40,243 nucleotides of DNA from an uncultured Hyphomicrobiales bacterium (GCA_903824185.1 CAIJVU010000072.1:1-40243); one strand, 5' to 3'. Positions 16,372 to 25,560 are shown, numbered from the stretch's first letter. Translations and numbers: made by a program. Notes: generated by a model from the letters alone, not told the origin.

Positions 16372-18072
16372 GTGACAGATCAGCAGCATAAAACCGGTTT
16401 TGCGGGCTATGTGTTCGAGGCTGTCGAACGCAGCCATCTCGTGGCGGTCTGTTTGCTGGTCTTGTTGGGCTGTGCCTTATTCATTCCCGGTCTTGCGACA
16501 TTGCAGCCCATGGATCGGGACGAGCCGCGTTTTGCCCAAGCGAGCAAACAAATGCTCGAAACCGGTGATTTTGTCGATATTCGCTTTCAAGACGAAGCCA
16601 GACATAAAAAACCTGTCGGCATTTACTGGCTGCAAGCCGCAGCAGTTGCCACGGGTGACGCCTTGGGTGTCGAGGATGCACATCGGCAAATCTGGTTATA
16701 CCGTTTGCCGTCGCTGTTGGGGGCGGTTTTATCCTTGCTGGCAACCTATTGGGCGGGGCTTGCCTTTCTTGAGCGACGTTCGGCTTTTCTGGCGGCGGTT
16801 TTATTTGCAGCCACTTTGCTGATCGGTGTCGAGGCGCGACTGGCGAAAACCGATGCCTTGTTATGTGCGGTTACCGTCGCCTCGCTCGGCGCCTTGGCCC
16901 ATGCGTTTGTAGCCTCCATCCGTGGAACGGTTTTGCCGGTTTGGATTGTCTGGCTTTTCTGGATCGCCATGGCCTTGGGGCTTTTGATAAAAGGCCCAAT
17001 TACCGCAGCCATTGTTTTGTTTGCGGCTTTGGCTGGCATGCGCGGGCGTCAGTCAAGCGCATGGTTGAAGCCTCTGTTTCCTTTTTGGGGGCCTGTGCTT
17101 TTATTGCTGATTGTGATGCCGTGGTTTGTGGCCATCATCATGAAAAGCGGCGGCGATTTTTTCGCAGCCTCTGTTGGTCAGGATATGTTGGGGAAAGTGG
17201 CCGGTGCGCAAGAGCGCCATGGCGGCCCCCCCGGCCTTTATCTGGTTGTGTTTTTTGCAACGGCTTGGCCCTTGGCACCCCTGTTTTGTCTGGCTCTGCC
17301 TTTTCTATGGCGTGCGCGGCGAGAGGCGGGCGTGTTGTTTTTACTGGGCTGGATTGTCCCGTTTTGGATCATTCTTGAATTGGTGCCGACCAAGCTTCCC
17401 CATTATGTGTTGCCGCTTTATCCGGCGATGGCCATTCTGGCAGTCATGGCGGCTGAGCGTGGTTTGATCGTGTTGGATGGATGGGGCCGCAGGCTTGCAC
17501 AGCTCTGGCTGGTTTTATTGCCGATGGTGGCCCTTGGGTCTTTGGCGTTCGGGTCGTGGTGGCTGGGGGATGCGTTTCCGCAGACAGCCGTCCTCTTGCT
17601 GATCTTGGCCTTGTGGCCTGCATTCGAGGCTGCGCGTTCGCTGGGTCGTGGTTTTGTCGGGCAGACGGGACTTTATGCAGCTTTTGCCACCTGTGTGATT
17701 GCTTTGGCCGCTTATCAGATCGGGGCTCCTGATTTGCAATCGATCCGCATGAGCGGCCGGATGGCCGAGGCCTTTAAATCAGGTCCGTGTCAAAACGGCG
17801 CTTGGGCCACCACAGGCTATGCGGAGCCAAGTCTCGTATTTTTAACACGCACCGATCTGCATCTTGTTTCAGCCGAAGGCATGGCGGAATTCCTGCAAGG
17901 GCCCGGTTGTCGGATGGGTTTTGTCACGCAGGCCCAAAAGCCTGTGTTTGAACAAGCGATGCAGGCGAAGGGTCTGGATATGAAGCCTTCAAAAGAACTT
18001 GCAGGTTTCAATATCAATGGCGGCAAACGGCTGACGGTGTCGCTTTATGTGAAGGAAGATAACAAACCATGA
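16372..18072 (+). CDS. ArnT-like membrane glycosyltransferase (PMT/GT83 family)
   Basis: Polytopic inner-membrane transferase of the ArnT/PMT group, which moves a sugar from undecaprenyl phosphate to lipid A or another periplasmic acceptor. It starts with GTG at 16372 and has 566 residues. After the first helix (about 22-42) comes the family's first periplasmic loop, LQPMDRDEPRFAQASKQML, whose Asp-Glu pair is the catalytic and metal region, then KKPVGIYWLQA. About a dozen hydrophobic helices follow, with a smaller soluble C-terminal domain (about 455-566). The sugar and acceptor cannot be read from sequence. It overlaps the next gene by four bases (ATGA), so the two are coupled. Confidence 0.88.
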   Translation: MTDQQHKTGFAGYVFEAVERSHLVAVCLLVLLGCALFIPGLATLQPMDRDEPRFAQASKQMLETGDFVDIRFQDEARHKKPVGIYWLQAAAVATGDALGVEDAHRQIWLYRLPSLLGAVLSLLATYWAGLAFLERRSAFLAAVLFAATLLIGVEARLAKTDALLCAVTVASLGALAHAFVASIRGTVLPVWIVWLFWIAMALGLLIKGPITAAIVLFAALAGMRGRQSSAWLKPLFPFWGPVLLLLIVMPWFVAIIMKSGGDFFAASVGQDMLGKVAGAQERHGGPPGLYLVVFFATAWPLAPLFCLALPFLWRARREAGVLFLLGWIVPFWIILELVPTKLPHYVLPLYPAMAILAVMAAERGLIVLDGWGRRLAQLWLVLLPMVALGSLAFGSWWLGDAFPQTAVLLLILALWPAFEAARSLGRGFVGQTGLYAAFATCVIALAAYQIGAPDLQSIRMSGRMAEAFKSGPCQNGAWATTGYAEPSLVFLTRTDLHLVSAEGMAEFLQGPGCRMGFVTQAQKPVFEQAMQAKGLDMKPSKELAGFNINGGKRLTVSLYVKEDNKP

Positions 18073-18800
18073 CGATGACACCACCCCGCCTGTCGGTTGT
18101 TGTGCCCGTGCGTAACGAAGAGGGCAATGTTGCGCCCTTGATCCGTGAAATTGCCGAGGCCTGTCAAACCTTGGGTGATTTTGAAATCATTTATGTTGAT
18201 GATGGTTCATGGGATCAAACCTTGCACCGCCTGAAGGACATGCGTCATGTCGTCAAACAATTGCGCGTGTTGCATCATGAAGTGTCGTGCGGTCAAAGTG
18301 CAGCGGTTCGTTCAGGGGTGAGGGCTGCCCGCGGTGCGATCATCGTAACCTTGGATGGCGATGGTCAAAATAACCCTGCCTATATTCCAGCCCTCATTGA
18401 AAAAATGGACAGTGATCCAGCCTTGGGCATGGTGGCAGGGCAGCGCGTCGGGCGGCGCGATAGCGGTTTCAAACGTTGGCAATCGCGTATCGCCAATCGT
18501 GTGCGCGGATCTGTGTTGAAAGACGATACGCGTGACACCGGATGTGGTCTGAAAGCCGTGCGTCGCGATGTCTATTTGGCCTTGCCCTATTTTGATGCCT
18601 TGCACCGGTTCATGCCGGCCTTGGTTGTCCGCGAAGGCTGGACCGTTGCGCTGGTCGATGTCGTGGATCGTCCGAGGCTGACGGGTCTGTCCAATTATGG
18701 TTTTTTTGACAGGCTATGGGTTGGCATTCAAGATTTGATCGGCGTGGCATGGCTGATCAGCCGTCGGCGCTCCATCCCCATATTGACGGAGATGAAGTGA
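18069..18800 (+). CDS. GT2 polyprenyl-phosphate sugar synthase (DPM1/ArnC-like)
   Basis: Cytoplasmic family 2 glycosyltransferase, expected to load a sugar from a nucleotide donor onto undecaprenyl phosphate. It has 243 residues in a single GT-A domain. Visible features are VVVPVRNEEGNVAPL (donor site), IYVDDGSWDQT and the metal-binding VTLDGDGQNNP, then an acceptor-side segment DTGCGLKAVRRDVY. There is no C-terminal membrane pair, so it is DPM1-like rather than ArnC/GtrB-like. Coupling to the ArnT-like gene upstream fits a donor-maker plus donor-user pair. The next start codon shares the last base of its stop (TGATG). Confidence 0.9.
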   Translation: MTMTPPRLSVVVPVRNEEGNVAPLIREIAEACQTLGDFEIIYVDDGSWDQTLHRLKDMRHVVKQLRVLHHEVSCGQSAAVRSGVRAARGAIIVTLDGDGQNNPAYIPALIEKMDSDPALGMVAGQRVGRRDSGFKRWQSRIANRVRGSVLKDDTRDTGCGLKAVRRDVYLALPYFDALHRFMPALVVREGWTVALVDVVDRPRLTGLSNYGFFDRLWVGIQDLIGVAWLISRRRSIPILTEMK

Positions 18801-19147
18801 TGTTGGCTTTTTCCAACGGCTTGATTGATTATTTCTACGATGTTTTCGTCACACGCTTTGATATGTGGCTGGCCTTTGGTGTGGTCGCACAATTATTGTT
18901 TACCGCCCGTTTTGTAGTGCAGTGGATTGCGTCAGAACGGGCAGGGCAATCGGTCATTCCTGTGGCTTTCTGGATTTTGTCGATTGTCGGTGGTGGGATG
19001 ACACTTGTCTATGGTTTGGTACGCCGCGAGCCGATTATCATTATGGGGCAAATTCTGGCTGTCGCGATTTATGTCCGTAATTTGGTGCTGATTATTAAAA
19101 ATAAAGCGGCGGTCCATACCGAATCCAGTGATCAAAAGAGACCATGA
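18800..19147 (+). CDS. LAB_N domain three-helix membrane protein
   Basis: This 115-residue membrane protein belongs to the 'lipid A biosynthesis N-terminal domain' (LAB_N) family. Three helices are predicted at about 22-42, 52-73 and 78-98. Between the first two lies the family signature QWIASERAGQSVIPVAFW, with conserved Gln, Ser, Pro and Trp. Function is not established. From memory the family is related to PQ-loop/SemiSWEET carriers, which also act as three-helix dimers; this needs a profile search. Its start overlaps the GT2 stop by one base and its own stop overlaps the next start by four, so it belongs to the sugar-transfer module. It could supply the flipping step for the lipid-linked sugar. 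Confidence 0.85.
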   Translation: MLAFSNGLIDYFYDVFVTRFDMWLAFGVVAQLLFTARFVVQWIASERAGQSVIPVAFWILSIVGGGMTLVYGLVRREPIIIMGQILAVAIYVRNLVLIIKNKAAVHTESSDQKRP

Positions 19148-19752
19148 AGCCCCGTCAGGATTTTGATTTTTCTCAAGCCGGCCTTGAGGATATTTTAGCG
19201 CATCTTGAGTCCTTGTTAACCGATGCGGTGACCAATCGTCATAACGCGTTTCATACGCCGGTTTTGCTGAGTATCGGGCTGGATGGGCGGCCTCGCGGAC
19301 GCACCGTGGTGATGCGATCTTTTGATGCGTCACATCGACAGGTGCGCTGCCATACGGACATAAGGTCTGACAAGGCCGCAGAGATCGCCAAAGATGCAAG
19401 GATTGGCTGGGTCTTTTATGATCCTGCGTCAAAATGGCAGGTCAGACTGCAAGGCCTTGCCGTTTTGCATCACCGTGATGATCAGGCGCAGGCCGCATGG
19501 CAAAAATCCAAACGCATGAGCCAGATTTGTTACGGAACAAATCCCGCACCCGGCACGGTCATCGCAGGTGCGGATCAATTTGTTTTGCCGCAGGAGCCCG
19601 ATGCAATCGCTGCAGGGGAGGCACATTTTTCAGCGCTGATCTGTACCTATGACGAGATGGAAGCCTTGTGGCTAGGGCATAAAGGACACCGCCGCATGCG
19701 TTATCGTTGGATGGAGGGAGGCGAGATCCAATCCGAATGGCTCGCCCCCTGA
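19144..19752 (+). CDS. PNPOx-like FMN-binding protein, not canonical PdxH
   Basis: This 202-residue split-barrel flavoprotein belongs to the pyridoxamine 5'-phosphate oxidase superfamily. The FMN-binding pattern is visible as PRGRTVVMRSFD, then CHTDIRSDKAAEI and VFYDPASKWQVRLQGLAVL. The C-terminal dimerisation segment of true PdxH (the substrate-binding RLHDR type motif) is not present; the end reads GHRRMRYRWMEGG instead. It therefore looks like the Alr4036-type subgroup, whose substrate is unknown. The start overlaps the LAB_N stop (19144-19147). It ends four bases before the convergent metC gene. Its link to sugar transfer is positional only. Confidence 0.85.
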   Translation: MKPRQDFDFSQAGLEDILAHLESLLTDAVTNRHNAFHTPVLLSIGLDGRPRGRTVVMRSFDASHRQVRCHTDIRSDKAAEIAKDARIGWVFYDPASKWQVRLQGLAVLHHRDDQAQAAWQKSKRMSQICYGTNPAPGTVIAGADQFVLPQEPDAIAAGEAHFSALICTYDEMEALWLGHKGHRRMRYRWMEGGEIQSEWLAP

Positions 19753-19756
19753 TTTT

Positions 19757-20941
19757 TTAACCGATGGCGCGTAAGCGCGCAAAACCTGCATCGAGTTCGC
19801 GTTGCAGGTCAGCCACATCCTCAAGGCCGATTTGCAGGCGCAATGTTGGCCCGCCCGGATTCCATTTCGTGGCTGTGCGATAGGTTGTGCAATCGAAGGG
19901 AACGATCAGGCTTTCAAAACCACCCCAAGAATAGCCCATGCCGAACAGTTCCAATCCATCAAGCATGGCAGCCACGGCTTGATCCGAATAAGGTTTGAGA
20001 ACAACCGAGAACAGGCCTGAAGAGCCTTTGAAATATTGTTTCCATGTCTCATGTCCGGGGCAATCGCTGAAAGCAGGATGCAACACTTTTGCGACTTCGG
20101 GTCTTGCTTTCATCCAATGCGCCATAGCCAAAGCCTGTTGTTCGGCCTGTTTGAGACGCAGATGCATGGTGCGCATGCCGCGAAGCGCCAGAAACATATC
20201 TTCCGGCCCCGCGCACATGGCAAAAAGATCATAGGTGTTGCGCAACCGCTTCCAATGGCTTTCATTGGCCGTCACCATGCCCAGCAGCAAATCGGAATGG
20301 CCGCCCAAATATTTGGTGCCTGCTTCAACCGCAATATCGACGCCATGCTCATGGGGCGGGAAGAACAAAGGGGTAGCCCATGTATTGTCCATGATCACCG
20401 TGATGTCTCTCTTGTGAGCCTCGGCAGCGATGGCGGGAACATCTTGGACTTCAAAGCTCTGCGAGCCCGGGCTTTCGGTAAAGACAGCACTCGTATTGTC
20501 TTGAAATAGAGACGAGATACCGGCCCCGATCATCGGATCGAAATATGTGACGCTGACCCCGAAACGGGCCAGAAAATCAGCGGCAAAAACCCGTGTGGGA
20601 CGATAGATGCTATCGGTGATCAGCACATGATCACCGGCTTTTGTGGTGCAAAGCAAAGCAAGGGCCACTGCGGCCAGCCCTGAGGGAACAGCCACCGAAC
20701 CGGCGGCGCCCGAAATTTCTGCCCAAGCCGTGTTCAATGAGTCAGCTGTTGGGGTGCCTTTGGTGCCATAGGTATAACGCTGTTCGCGTTTGTTAATGGC
20801 GTCAACTGTGGGGTAAAGCACTGTTGAGCCACGATAAATAGGGGTGTTTACAAATCCGAATTGCTCATCGGGATGACGTCCGGCATGGGCAAGGCGTGTT
20901 GTGATGCCATAAGGTGTATTGGTGTCGTTTGGACGTGACAT
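19757..20941 (-). CDS. metC: Cystathionine beta-lyase MetC
   Basis: PLP enzyme of the Cys/Met-metabolism (trans-sulfuration) family, expected to split cystathionine into homocysteine, pyruvate and ammonia for methionine synthesis. It has 394 residues. The PLP-binding lysine is Lys210 in EAGTKYLGGHSD, the same number as in E. coli MetC; VPSGLAAVALAL and MDNTWATPLFF are typical. A GGGGG ribosome site precedes the ATG. It is divergent from the aapJ gene across 231 bases, matching the metC-aap linkage known in rhizobia. That gap contains no SAM- or SAH-riboswitch motif that I could recognise and no clear promoter. Related gamma-synthases cannot be excluded but fit less well. Confidence 0.92.
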   Translation of the reverse strand: MSRPNDTNTPYGITTRLAHAGRHPDEQFGFVNTPIYRGSTVLYPTVDAINKREQRYTYGTKGTPTADSLNTAWAEISGAAGSVAVPSGLAAVALALLCTTKAGDHVLITDSIYRPTRVFAADFLARFGVSVTYFDPMIGAGISSLFQDNTSAVFTESPGSQSFEVQDVPAIAAEAHKRDITVIMDNTWATPLFFPPHEHGVDIAVEAGTKYLGGHSDLLLGMVTANESHWKRLRNTYDLFAMCAGPEDMFLALRGMRTMHLRLKQAEQQALAMAHWMKARPEVAKVLHPAFSDCPGHETWKQYFKGSSGLFSVVLKPYSDQAVAAMLDGLELFGMGYSWGGFESLIVPFDCTTYRTATKWNPGGPTLRLQIGLEDVADLQRELDAGFARLRAIG

Positions 20942-21172
20942 TGATCAGAATCCCCCTCTGTCTTAAAGACCTATTTCAAGTCAATATGCGCCTAGAGGTC
21001 AATCACGGCGCTGCATTTTTATGCGTTTCCCCGAAAATCTGTCAGCTTTTTACCAAATTGCGGGTCTGCTCTGCTTTAAACGCTTGACCAATGGCCTAAA
21101 GTTCAATGAGATGGTGTTCACGTGGTTCCGGTTTGCATCGGGGCTATTGTTTTGACAAAAGGGGAGATATCG

Positions 21173-22189
21173 ATGAAGAAATGGGTCGCCGCCGCTGCGT
21201 TTGTGACAAGCAGTATTTTTGCAACAGCTATGGCTGGTGCGGCTACACTGGATACAGTGAAGCAAAAGGGCCAGATTGTTTGCGGTCATGGTCAGGGTCT
21301 TGCCGGTTTCGGCATGCCAGATGCGCAAGGTGTTTGGAAGGGTCTTGATACAGATGTGTGCCGCGCTCTCGCGTCTGCTATTTTCAATGATCCCAGCAAG
21401 GTCAAGATTGTTTCTCTGACCTCCAAAGATCGTTTTACGGCTTTGCAGTCTGGTGAAATCGACGTTTTGTCGCGCAACACAACCTGGACCCTGTCGCGTG
21501 AAGCGTCACTGGGATTGGAATTTGCTGCGGTCAATTATTACGATGGTCAGGGCTTCATGGTTCGCAAGAGCCTGAACCTGAAATCCGCCAAGGATTTGGC
21601 TGGCGCATCCGTGTGCGTGCAGCAAGGCACAACCACCGAACTCAACATGGCTGACTTCTTCCGCGCCAATAAAATGGAGCTGAAGTCGGTGACTTTCGCC
21701 ACCAATGACGAAACCACAAAGGCTTACGAAACGGGCCGTTGCGATGCTTTGACCACCGATGCTTCGGGCCTTTATTCAGAGCGTCTGCGTTTGGCAAAGC
21801 CTGACGACCATGTCGTGTTGCCGGAAATCATTTCCAAAGAGCCGCTCGGCCCATCCGTCCGCAAGGGCGATGATCAGTGGCTCGACATTGTGAAATGGTC
21901 CTATTTCGCGATGTTGACGGCTGAAGAGCTCGGCGTCACCCAGGCCAATGTCGACCAGATGTTGAAGTCCGAAAACCCCGAAATCAAGCGCTTGCTCGGC
22001 ACCGAAGGCAAGTTCGGTGAATCCTTGGGGCTCACCAATGATTGGGCTTACCGCATCATCAAGCATGTCGGCAATTATGGCGAAAGCTTTGAGCGTAACG
22101 TCGGTCCGAATTCACCTTTGAAAATTGAACGCGGCTTGAATGCGCTGTGGAACAAAGGTGGCCTGCAATACGCACCGCCTATCCGCTAA
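21173..22189 (+). CDS. aapJ: General L-amino acid ABC transporter substrate-binding protein AapJ
   Basis: Periplasmic receptor of the Aap/Bztj-type polar amino acid transporter (PAAT family). The ATG at 21173, with GGGGAG about eight bases before, gives 338 residues beginning with a signal peptide (MKKWVAAAAFVTSSIFATA, cleavage near AGA at about 22-24). Mature-protein features are LDTVKQKGQIVCGHGQGLAG, then WKGLDTDVCRALASAIF and VNYYDGQGFMV, typical of AapJ. An in-frame start at 21122 would push the signal peptide inward and is unlikely. A strong hairpin terminator follows the stop, ahead of the permease genes, so the receptor should be made in excess. Confidence 0.95.
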   Translation: MKKWVAAAAFVTSSIFATAMAGAATLDTVKQKGQIVCGHGQGLAGFGMPDAQGVWKGLDTDVCRALASAIFNDPSKVKIVSLTSKDRFTALQSGEIDVLSRNTTWTLSREASLGLEFAAVNYYDGQGFMVRKSLNLKSAKDLAGASVCVQQGTTTELNMADFFRANKMELKSVTFATNDETTKAYETGRCDALTTDASGLYSERLRLAKPDDHVVLPEIISKEPLGPSVRKGDDQWLDIVKWSYFAMLTAEELGVTQANVDQMLKSENPEIKRLLGTEGKFGESLGLTNDWAYRIIKHVGNYGESFERNVGPNSPLKIERGLNALWNKGGLQYAPPIR

Positions 22190-22196
22190 CAATAGC

Positions 22197-22230
22197 AAAG
22201 GCGCAGTGGTAAACACTGCGCCTTTTTCTT
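22197..22230 (+). terminator. Intra-operon hairpin after aapJ
   Basis: AAAGGCGCAGTG (22197-22208) pairs perfectly with CACTGCGCCTTT (22214-22225) across a GTAAA loop, followed by TTCTT. It has all features of an intrinsic terminator and lies between the binding-protein gene and the permeases. Partial termination or protection of the 5' RNA against decay would give more receptor than permease, as described for other ABC operons. Confidence 0.8.
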
Positions 22231-22305
22231 GATGGCTTCATTTTTTGTGATTTGCCTTTGTGTTTTTGAGCAATCATCCTTTTTGACAAATGCAAGTGAT
22301 CAGCA

Positions 22306-23505
22306 ATGAGCAGTGATCCCCGATTGATTGATGGTGAAATGGCCCCGAAAGTGTCGCCGTGGCGTGATCCGCGCTGGCGTGCTTATGCCTTTCAGGCAGC
22401 CTTGGTGGCCGTTGTCGGATTTTTGGCCTTTTCTGCCATCAATAATGCGGCAGAAAACCTGAAACGGCAAAAAATTGCCTCAGGCTTTGGCTTTTGGGAC
22501 ACGAATGCGGGTTTCCCGATCAGCTTTTCCATCCAGTATTATTCCGAAGCCACCAGCTCCTATGGTGATGCGTTTTGGGTGGGCTTCGTCAATACATTAT
22601 TGGTTGCGGGCATTGGTATTGTGCTGGCGACCTTTCTTGGTTTTTCTATCGGCTTGGCGCGGCTTTCCAAAAATGTGCTGGTTGCCTTTTTGGCGCGCTG
22701 GTATGTGGAATTCATGCGCAACATGCCTTTGTTGCTGCAATTGTTTTTTTGGTACAATGCGGTTTTGAAAGCGCTGCCCTCTGTGCGCGAAAGTCTTGTG
22801 TTGCCGCTGAATAGTTATCTCAATAATCGGGGCCTGACTGTTCCCAAGCCGCAGGCCCTGCCTGACATGGATTGGGTCTATGCCAGTGTGATTGCGGGGG
22901 TGATTTCCAGCCTGATTTACCGGCATTGGGCGCGCAAGCGGCAAGAGGCGACAGGACAGATTTCACCTGTGGGCTCGGTTTCCTTTGCTCTTGTGTTGAT
23001 TTTGCCGGTACTTGTCTTTGTACTGGCCGGATCGCCCGTGAAATTTGACGTGCCGCAGGCCGGACGCTTCAACATTGTGGGCGGCATGGTTTTGCAGCCC
23101 GAATTTTTGGCCTTGTTGTTTGGCCTGACCCTTTATACCGCGGGCTATATCGCGGAAGTGGTGCGGGCTGGCGTGCTGGCGGTTTCGAAGGGGCAGTCAG
23201 AGGCGGCTTATGCTTTGGGCTTGCAACCCGATGTCACCAATAATTTGATTGTCATTCCGCAGGCCATGCGTGTGATTATTCCGCCGCTGACGAGCAATTA
23301 TTTAAACCTCACCAAAAACTCCTCGCTGGCTGTTTTTGTCGGCTATCCTGATCTCGCCAATGTGTTTACCGGAACGGTTCTCAACCAGACGGGGCAGGCC
23401 ATTGAGGTGATTAGCATTACCATGCTTGTTTATTTGTCCATCAGTCTGACAACGTCCGCCTTTATGAACTGGTACAATAAACGCGTGGCGCTTGTGGAGA
23501 GATAA
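22306..23505 (+). CDS. aapQ: General L-amino acid ABC transporter permease AapQ
   Basis: First inner-membrane permease of the Aap transporter, 399 residues. It is longer than ordinary PAAT permeases because of an insert between early helices, a known Aap/Bzt feature. The N-terminal helix is at about 25-45. The GFVNTLLVAGIGIVLATFLGF helix and the VEFMRNMPLLLQLFFWY segment are typical. The ATPase-coupling loop is visible as GQSEAAYALGLQPDVTNNLIVIPQAMRVIIPP (the EAA motif). Ribosome site AAGTGA is weak. It ends four bases before aapM. Confidence 0.94.
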   Translation: MSSDPRLIDGEMAPKVSPWRDPRWRAYAFQAALVAVVGFLAFSAINNAAENLKRQKIASGFGFWDTNAGFPISFSIQYYSEATSSYGDAFWVGFVNTLLVAGIGIVLATFLGFSIGLARLSKNVLVAFLARWYVEFMRNMPLLLQLFFWYNAVLKALPSVRESLVLPLNSYLNNRGLTVPKPQALPDMDWVYASVIAGVISSLIYRHWARKRQEATGQISPVGSVSFALVLILPVLVFVLAGSPVKFDVPQAGRFNIVGGMVLQPEFLALLFGLTLYTAGYIAEVVRAGVLAVSKGQSEAAYALGLQPDVTNNLIVIPQAMRVIIPPLTSNYLNLTKNSSLAVFVGYPDLANVFTGTVLNQTGQAIEVISITMLVYLSISLTTSAFMNWYNKRVALVER

Positions 23506-23509
23506 GACC

Positions 23510-24700
23510 ATGGCAAACAACGGTCACCCCATTTTGACGCAGACTGTGGATGAGGACGGGCGCATTGTGCAGCCGTTTGTCCGCACTGAAAATCTGCAAG
23601 CCTTGCCGCCGCCCTCTTCATTGGTTGGTCCTGTTGCATGGATGCGGGAGCATCTGTTTGGCAGCGTCTTTAATACCTCGGCCACCATTTTGATCGTGCT
23701 GGCCCTGTTATGGATCGTGCCCCCTTTCGTGGACTATGTGCTGATCGATGCGGTCTTTATTGGGAAGGATCGCGAGGCCTGTATTTTTAACGAGGCGCAT
23801 CCGATCGTGGGTGCCTGTTGGGCCTTTATTGGCAGCCGCTTTTCCTATTTTGTCTATGGCTCTTATCCAATCGCCGAACGCTGGCGGGTGGATTTGTTTT
23901 TTGTTATTTTGTCCATAAGCATTATCTGGATGATGCGGTTGTCGCTGCCGCGGCGCGGGCTTGGTGCGATTTTCTCGTTTATCATTGCGCCGGTGGTCTC
24001 GTTTATCCTGCTAAGTGGTTCTGAGACATTGGGGCTTCCCGTCGTCACCACCAATTTGTGGGGCGGCTTGATGGTCACCGTTGTCGTGTCCAGTGTGGGG
24101 ATTGTGTTTTCTTTGCCCATCGGGATTTTGCTGGCATTGGGGCGTCGTTCGAAAATGCCTGCCGCGCAGGCCTTTTGTGTTGCCTTCATTGAATTCGTGC
24201 GTGGCGTCCCTTTGATCACCGTCTTGTTTATGGCCAGCGTGATGCTGCCTTTATTCGTGCCGCGTGAATTCGAACCCGATAAATTGTTGCGCGCTTTGAT
24301 CGGGGTCGCCATGTTCGCTTCAGCCTATATGGCCGAGGTGGTCAGGGCCGGATTGCAGGCTTTGCCCAAAGGCCAATATGAAGGGGCGATGGCCTTGGGC
24401 TTGAGCTATAGCCAGATGATGCGCTTCATCATTTTGCCGCAAGCCTTGAAAGTCACCATTCCGAATATTGTCAGCACCACAATCGGTCTTTTCAAAGATA
24501 CGACGCTGGTGGTGATCGTCGGCATTTTCGATTTTCTGCGCACCATTGAAACAGCCCGTATCGATCCGATCTGGTCTGCGCCTACCATCAGCAGCACGGG
24601 CTATGTGTTTGCCGCATTTTTCTACTTTATTTTCTGTTTCGCCATGTCGACTTATGCCCGTCGGGTTGAGGAACGATTGGCTGTGGCAGATAAGCGTTAA
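23510..24700 (+). CDS. aapM: General L-amino acid ABC transporter permease AapM
   Basis: Second inner-membrane permease of the Aap transporter, paired with AapQ. The ATG at 23510 follows GGAGAG and gives 396 residues; an in-frame ATG at 23492 would overlap aapQ. Features are a long N-terminal cytoplasmic stretch, helices spread to the C-terminus, the [15 protein letters not shown]-like segment ([19 protein letters not shown]) and the coupling loop [19 protein letters not shown] followed by [15 protein letters not shown]. The tail with [15 protein letters not shown] is cytoplasmic. aapP starts 14 bases after the stop. Confidence 0.94.
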   Translation: MANNGHPILTQTVDEDGRIVQPFVRTENLQALPPPSSLVGPVAWMREHLFGSVFNTSATILIVLALLWIVPPFVDYVLIDAVFIGKDREACIFNEAHPIVGACWAFIGSRFSYFVYGSYPIAERWRVDLFFVILSISIIWMMRLSLPRRGLGAIFSFIIAPVVSFILLSGSETLGLPVVTTNLWGGLMVTVVVSSVGIVFSLPIGILLALGRRSKMPAAQAFCVAFIEFVRGVPLITVLFMASVMLPLFVPREFEPDKLLRALIGVAMFASAYMAEVVRAGLQALPKGQYEGAMALGLSYSQMMRFIILPQALKVTIPNIVSTTIGLFKDTTLVVIVGIFDFLRTIETARIDPIWSAPTISSTGYVFAAFFYFIFCFAMSTYARRVEERLAVADKR

Positions 24701-24714
24701 AAGGGGATTTGATC

Positions 24715-25494
24715 ATGAGCTCATCTGTTGCCGCGTCATTGAAACCTGCGCCCATGAAAACCGACAAGGCCATTCATATGGTCAATGTCAATAAATGGTA
24801 TGGCGAATTTCATGTTTTGCGTGACATCAATCTCACCATCACCAAGGGTGAGCGCGTGGTGGTGTGCGGCCCTTCGGGATCGGGTAAATCAACCATGATC
24901 CGTTGCGTCAATCGGTTGGAAGAGCATCAAAAAGGCCAGATCATTGTTGATGGCATCGAGCTGACCCGAGACGTCAAGCGCATTGATGAAGTGCGCCGCG
25001 AAGTGGGCATGGTCTTTCAGCATTTCAATTTGTTTCCGCATTTGACGATTTTGGAAAACTGCACTTTGGCGCCGATCTGGGTGAAAAATATGCCCAAGAA
25101 AGACGCTGAAGAAGTGGCCATGCATTATCTCAAGCGTGTCAAAATTCCGGAACAGGCCAATAAATATCCCGGCCAATTGTCAGGCGGGCAACAACAACGC
25201 GTGGCCATTGCGCGGGCACTCTGCATGGCTCCCAAAATCATGTTGTTTGATGAGCCGACATCCGCCCTTGATCCTGAAATGGTCAAAGAGGTTCTTGATA
25301 CCATGGTCACCTTGGCGGAAGAGGGCATGACCATGATCTGTGTGACGCATGAAATGGGCTTTGCCCGTCAGGTCGCTGATCGCGTGATCTTTATGGATAT
25401 GGGCCAGATTGTTGAAGTGAACACGCCCGATGCGTTCTTCAAAAATCCGCAGCATGAGCGGACCAAATTATTCCTCAGCCAAATCTTGCACTGA
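24715..25494 (+). CDS. aapP: General L-amino acid ABC transporter ATPase AapP
   Basis: ATP-binding subunit that powers the AapQM permease. The ATG at 24715 follows AAGGGGA by seven bases and gives 259 residues; a TTG at 24709 is in frame but less likely. Walker [10 protein letters not shown], the Q-loop [12 protein letters not shown], signature LSGGQQQR and Walker [15 protein letters not shown] are all intact, as is the switch histidine in [16 protein letters not shown]. It is the last gene of aapJQMP and is followed by a strong bidirectional terminator. Confidence 0.97.
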   Translation: MSSSVAASLKPAPMKTDKAIHMVNVNKWYGEFHVLRDINLTITKGERVVVCGPSGSGKSTMIRCVNRLEEHQKGQIIVDGIELTRDVKRIDEVRREVGMVFQHFNLFPHLTILENCTLAPIWVKNMPKKDAEEVAMHYLKRVKIPEQANKYPGQLSGGQQQRVAIARALCMAPKIMLFDEPTSALDPEMVKEVLDTMVTLAEEGMTMICVTHEMGFARQVADRVIFMDMGQIVEVNTPDAFFKNPQHERTKLFLSQILH

Positions 25495-25513
25495 TTGTGG
25501 TGCAAAACACTTT

Positions 25514-25549
25514 ATAAAAAAAGCCAATCTCAGGATTGGCTTTTTTTAT
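25514..25549. terminator. Bidirectional terminator between aapP and sseA
   Basis: A perfect 16-bp stem, ATAAAAAAAGCCAATC (25514-25529) and GATTGGCTTTTTTTAT (25534-25549), surrounds a TCAG loop. An A-run on one side and a T-run on the other let it work in both directions for the convergent genes aapP and sseA. Confidence 0.93.
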
Positions 25550-25560
25550 GGGCGGTTTCC

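Noticed and set aside
20942-21172. A SAM- or SAH-type riboswitch in the metC-aapJ gap
   Set aside because: None of the conserved blocks of SAM-II, SAM/SAH or SAH aptamers could be found on either strand. TTGAC repeats occur, but none has a good -10 at the right distance.
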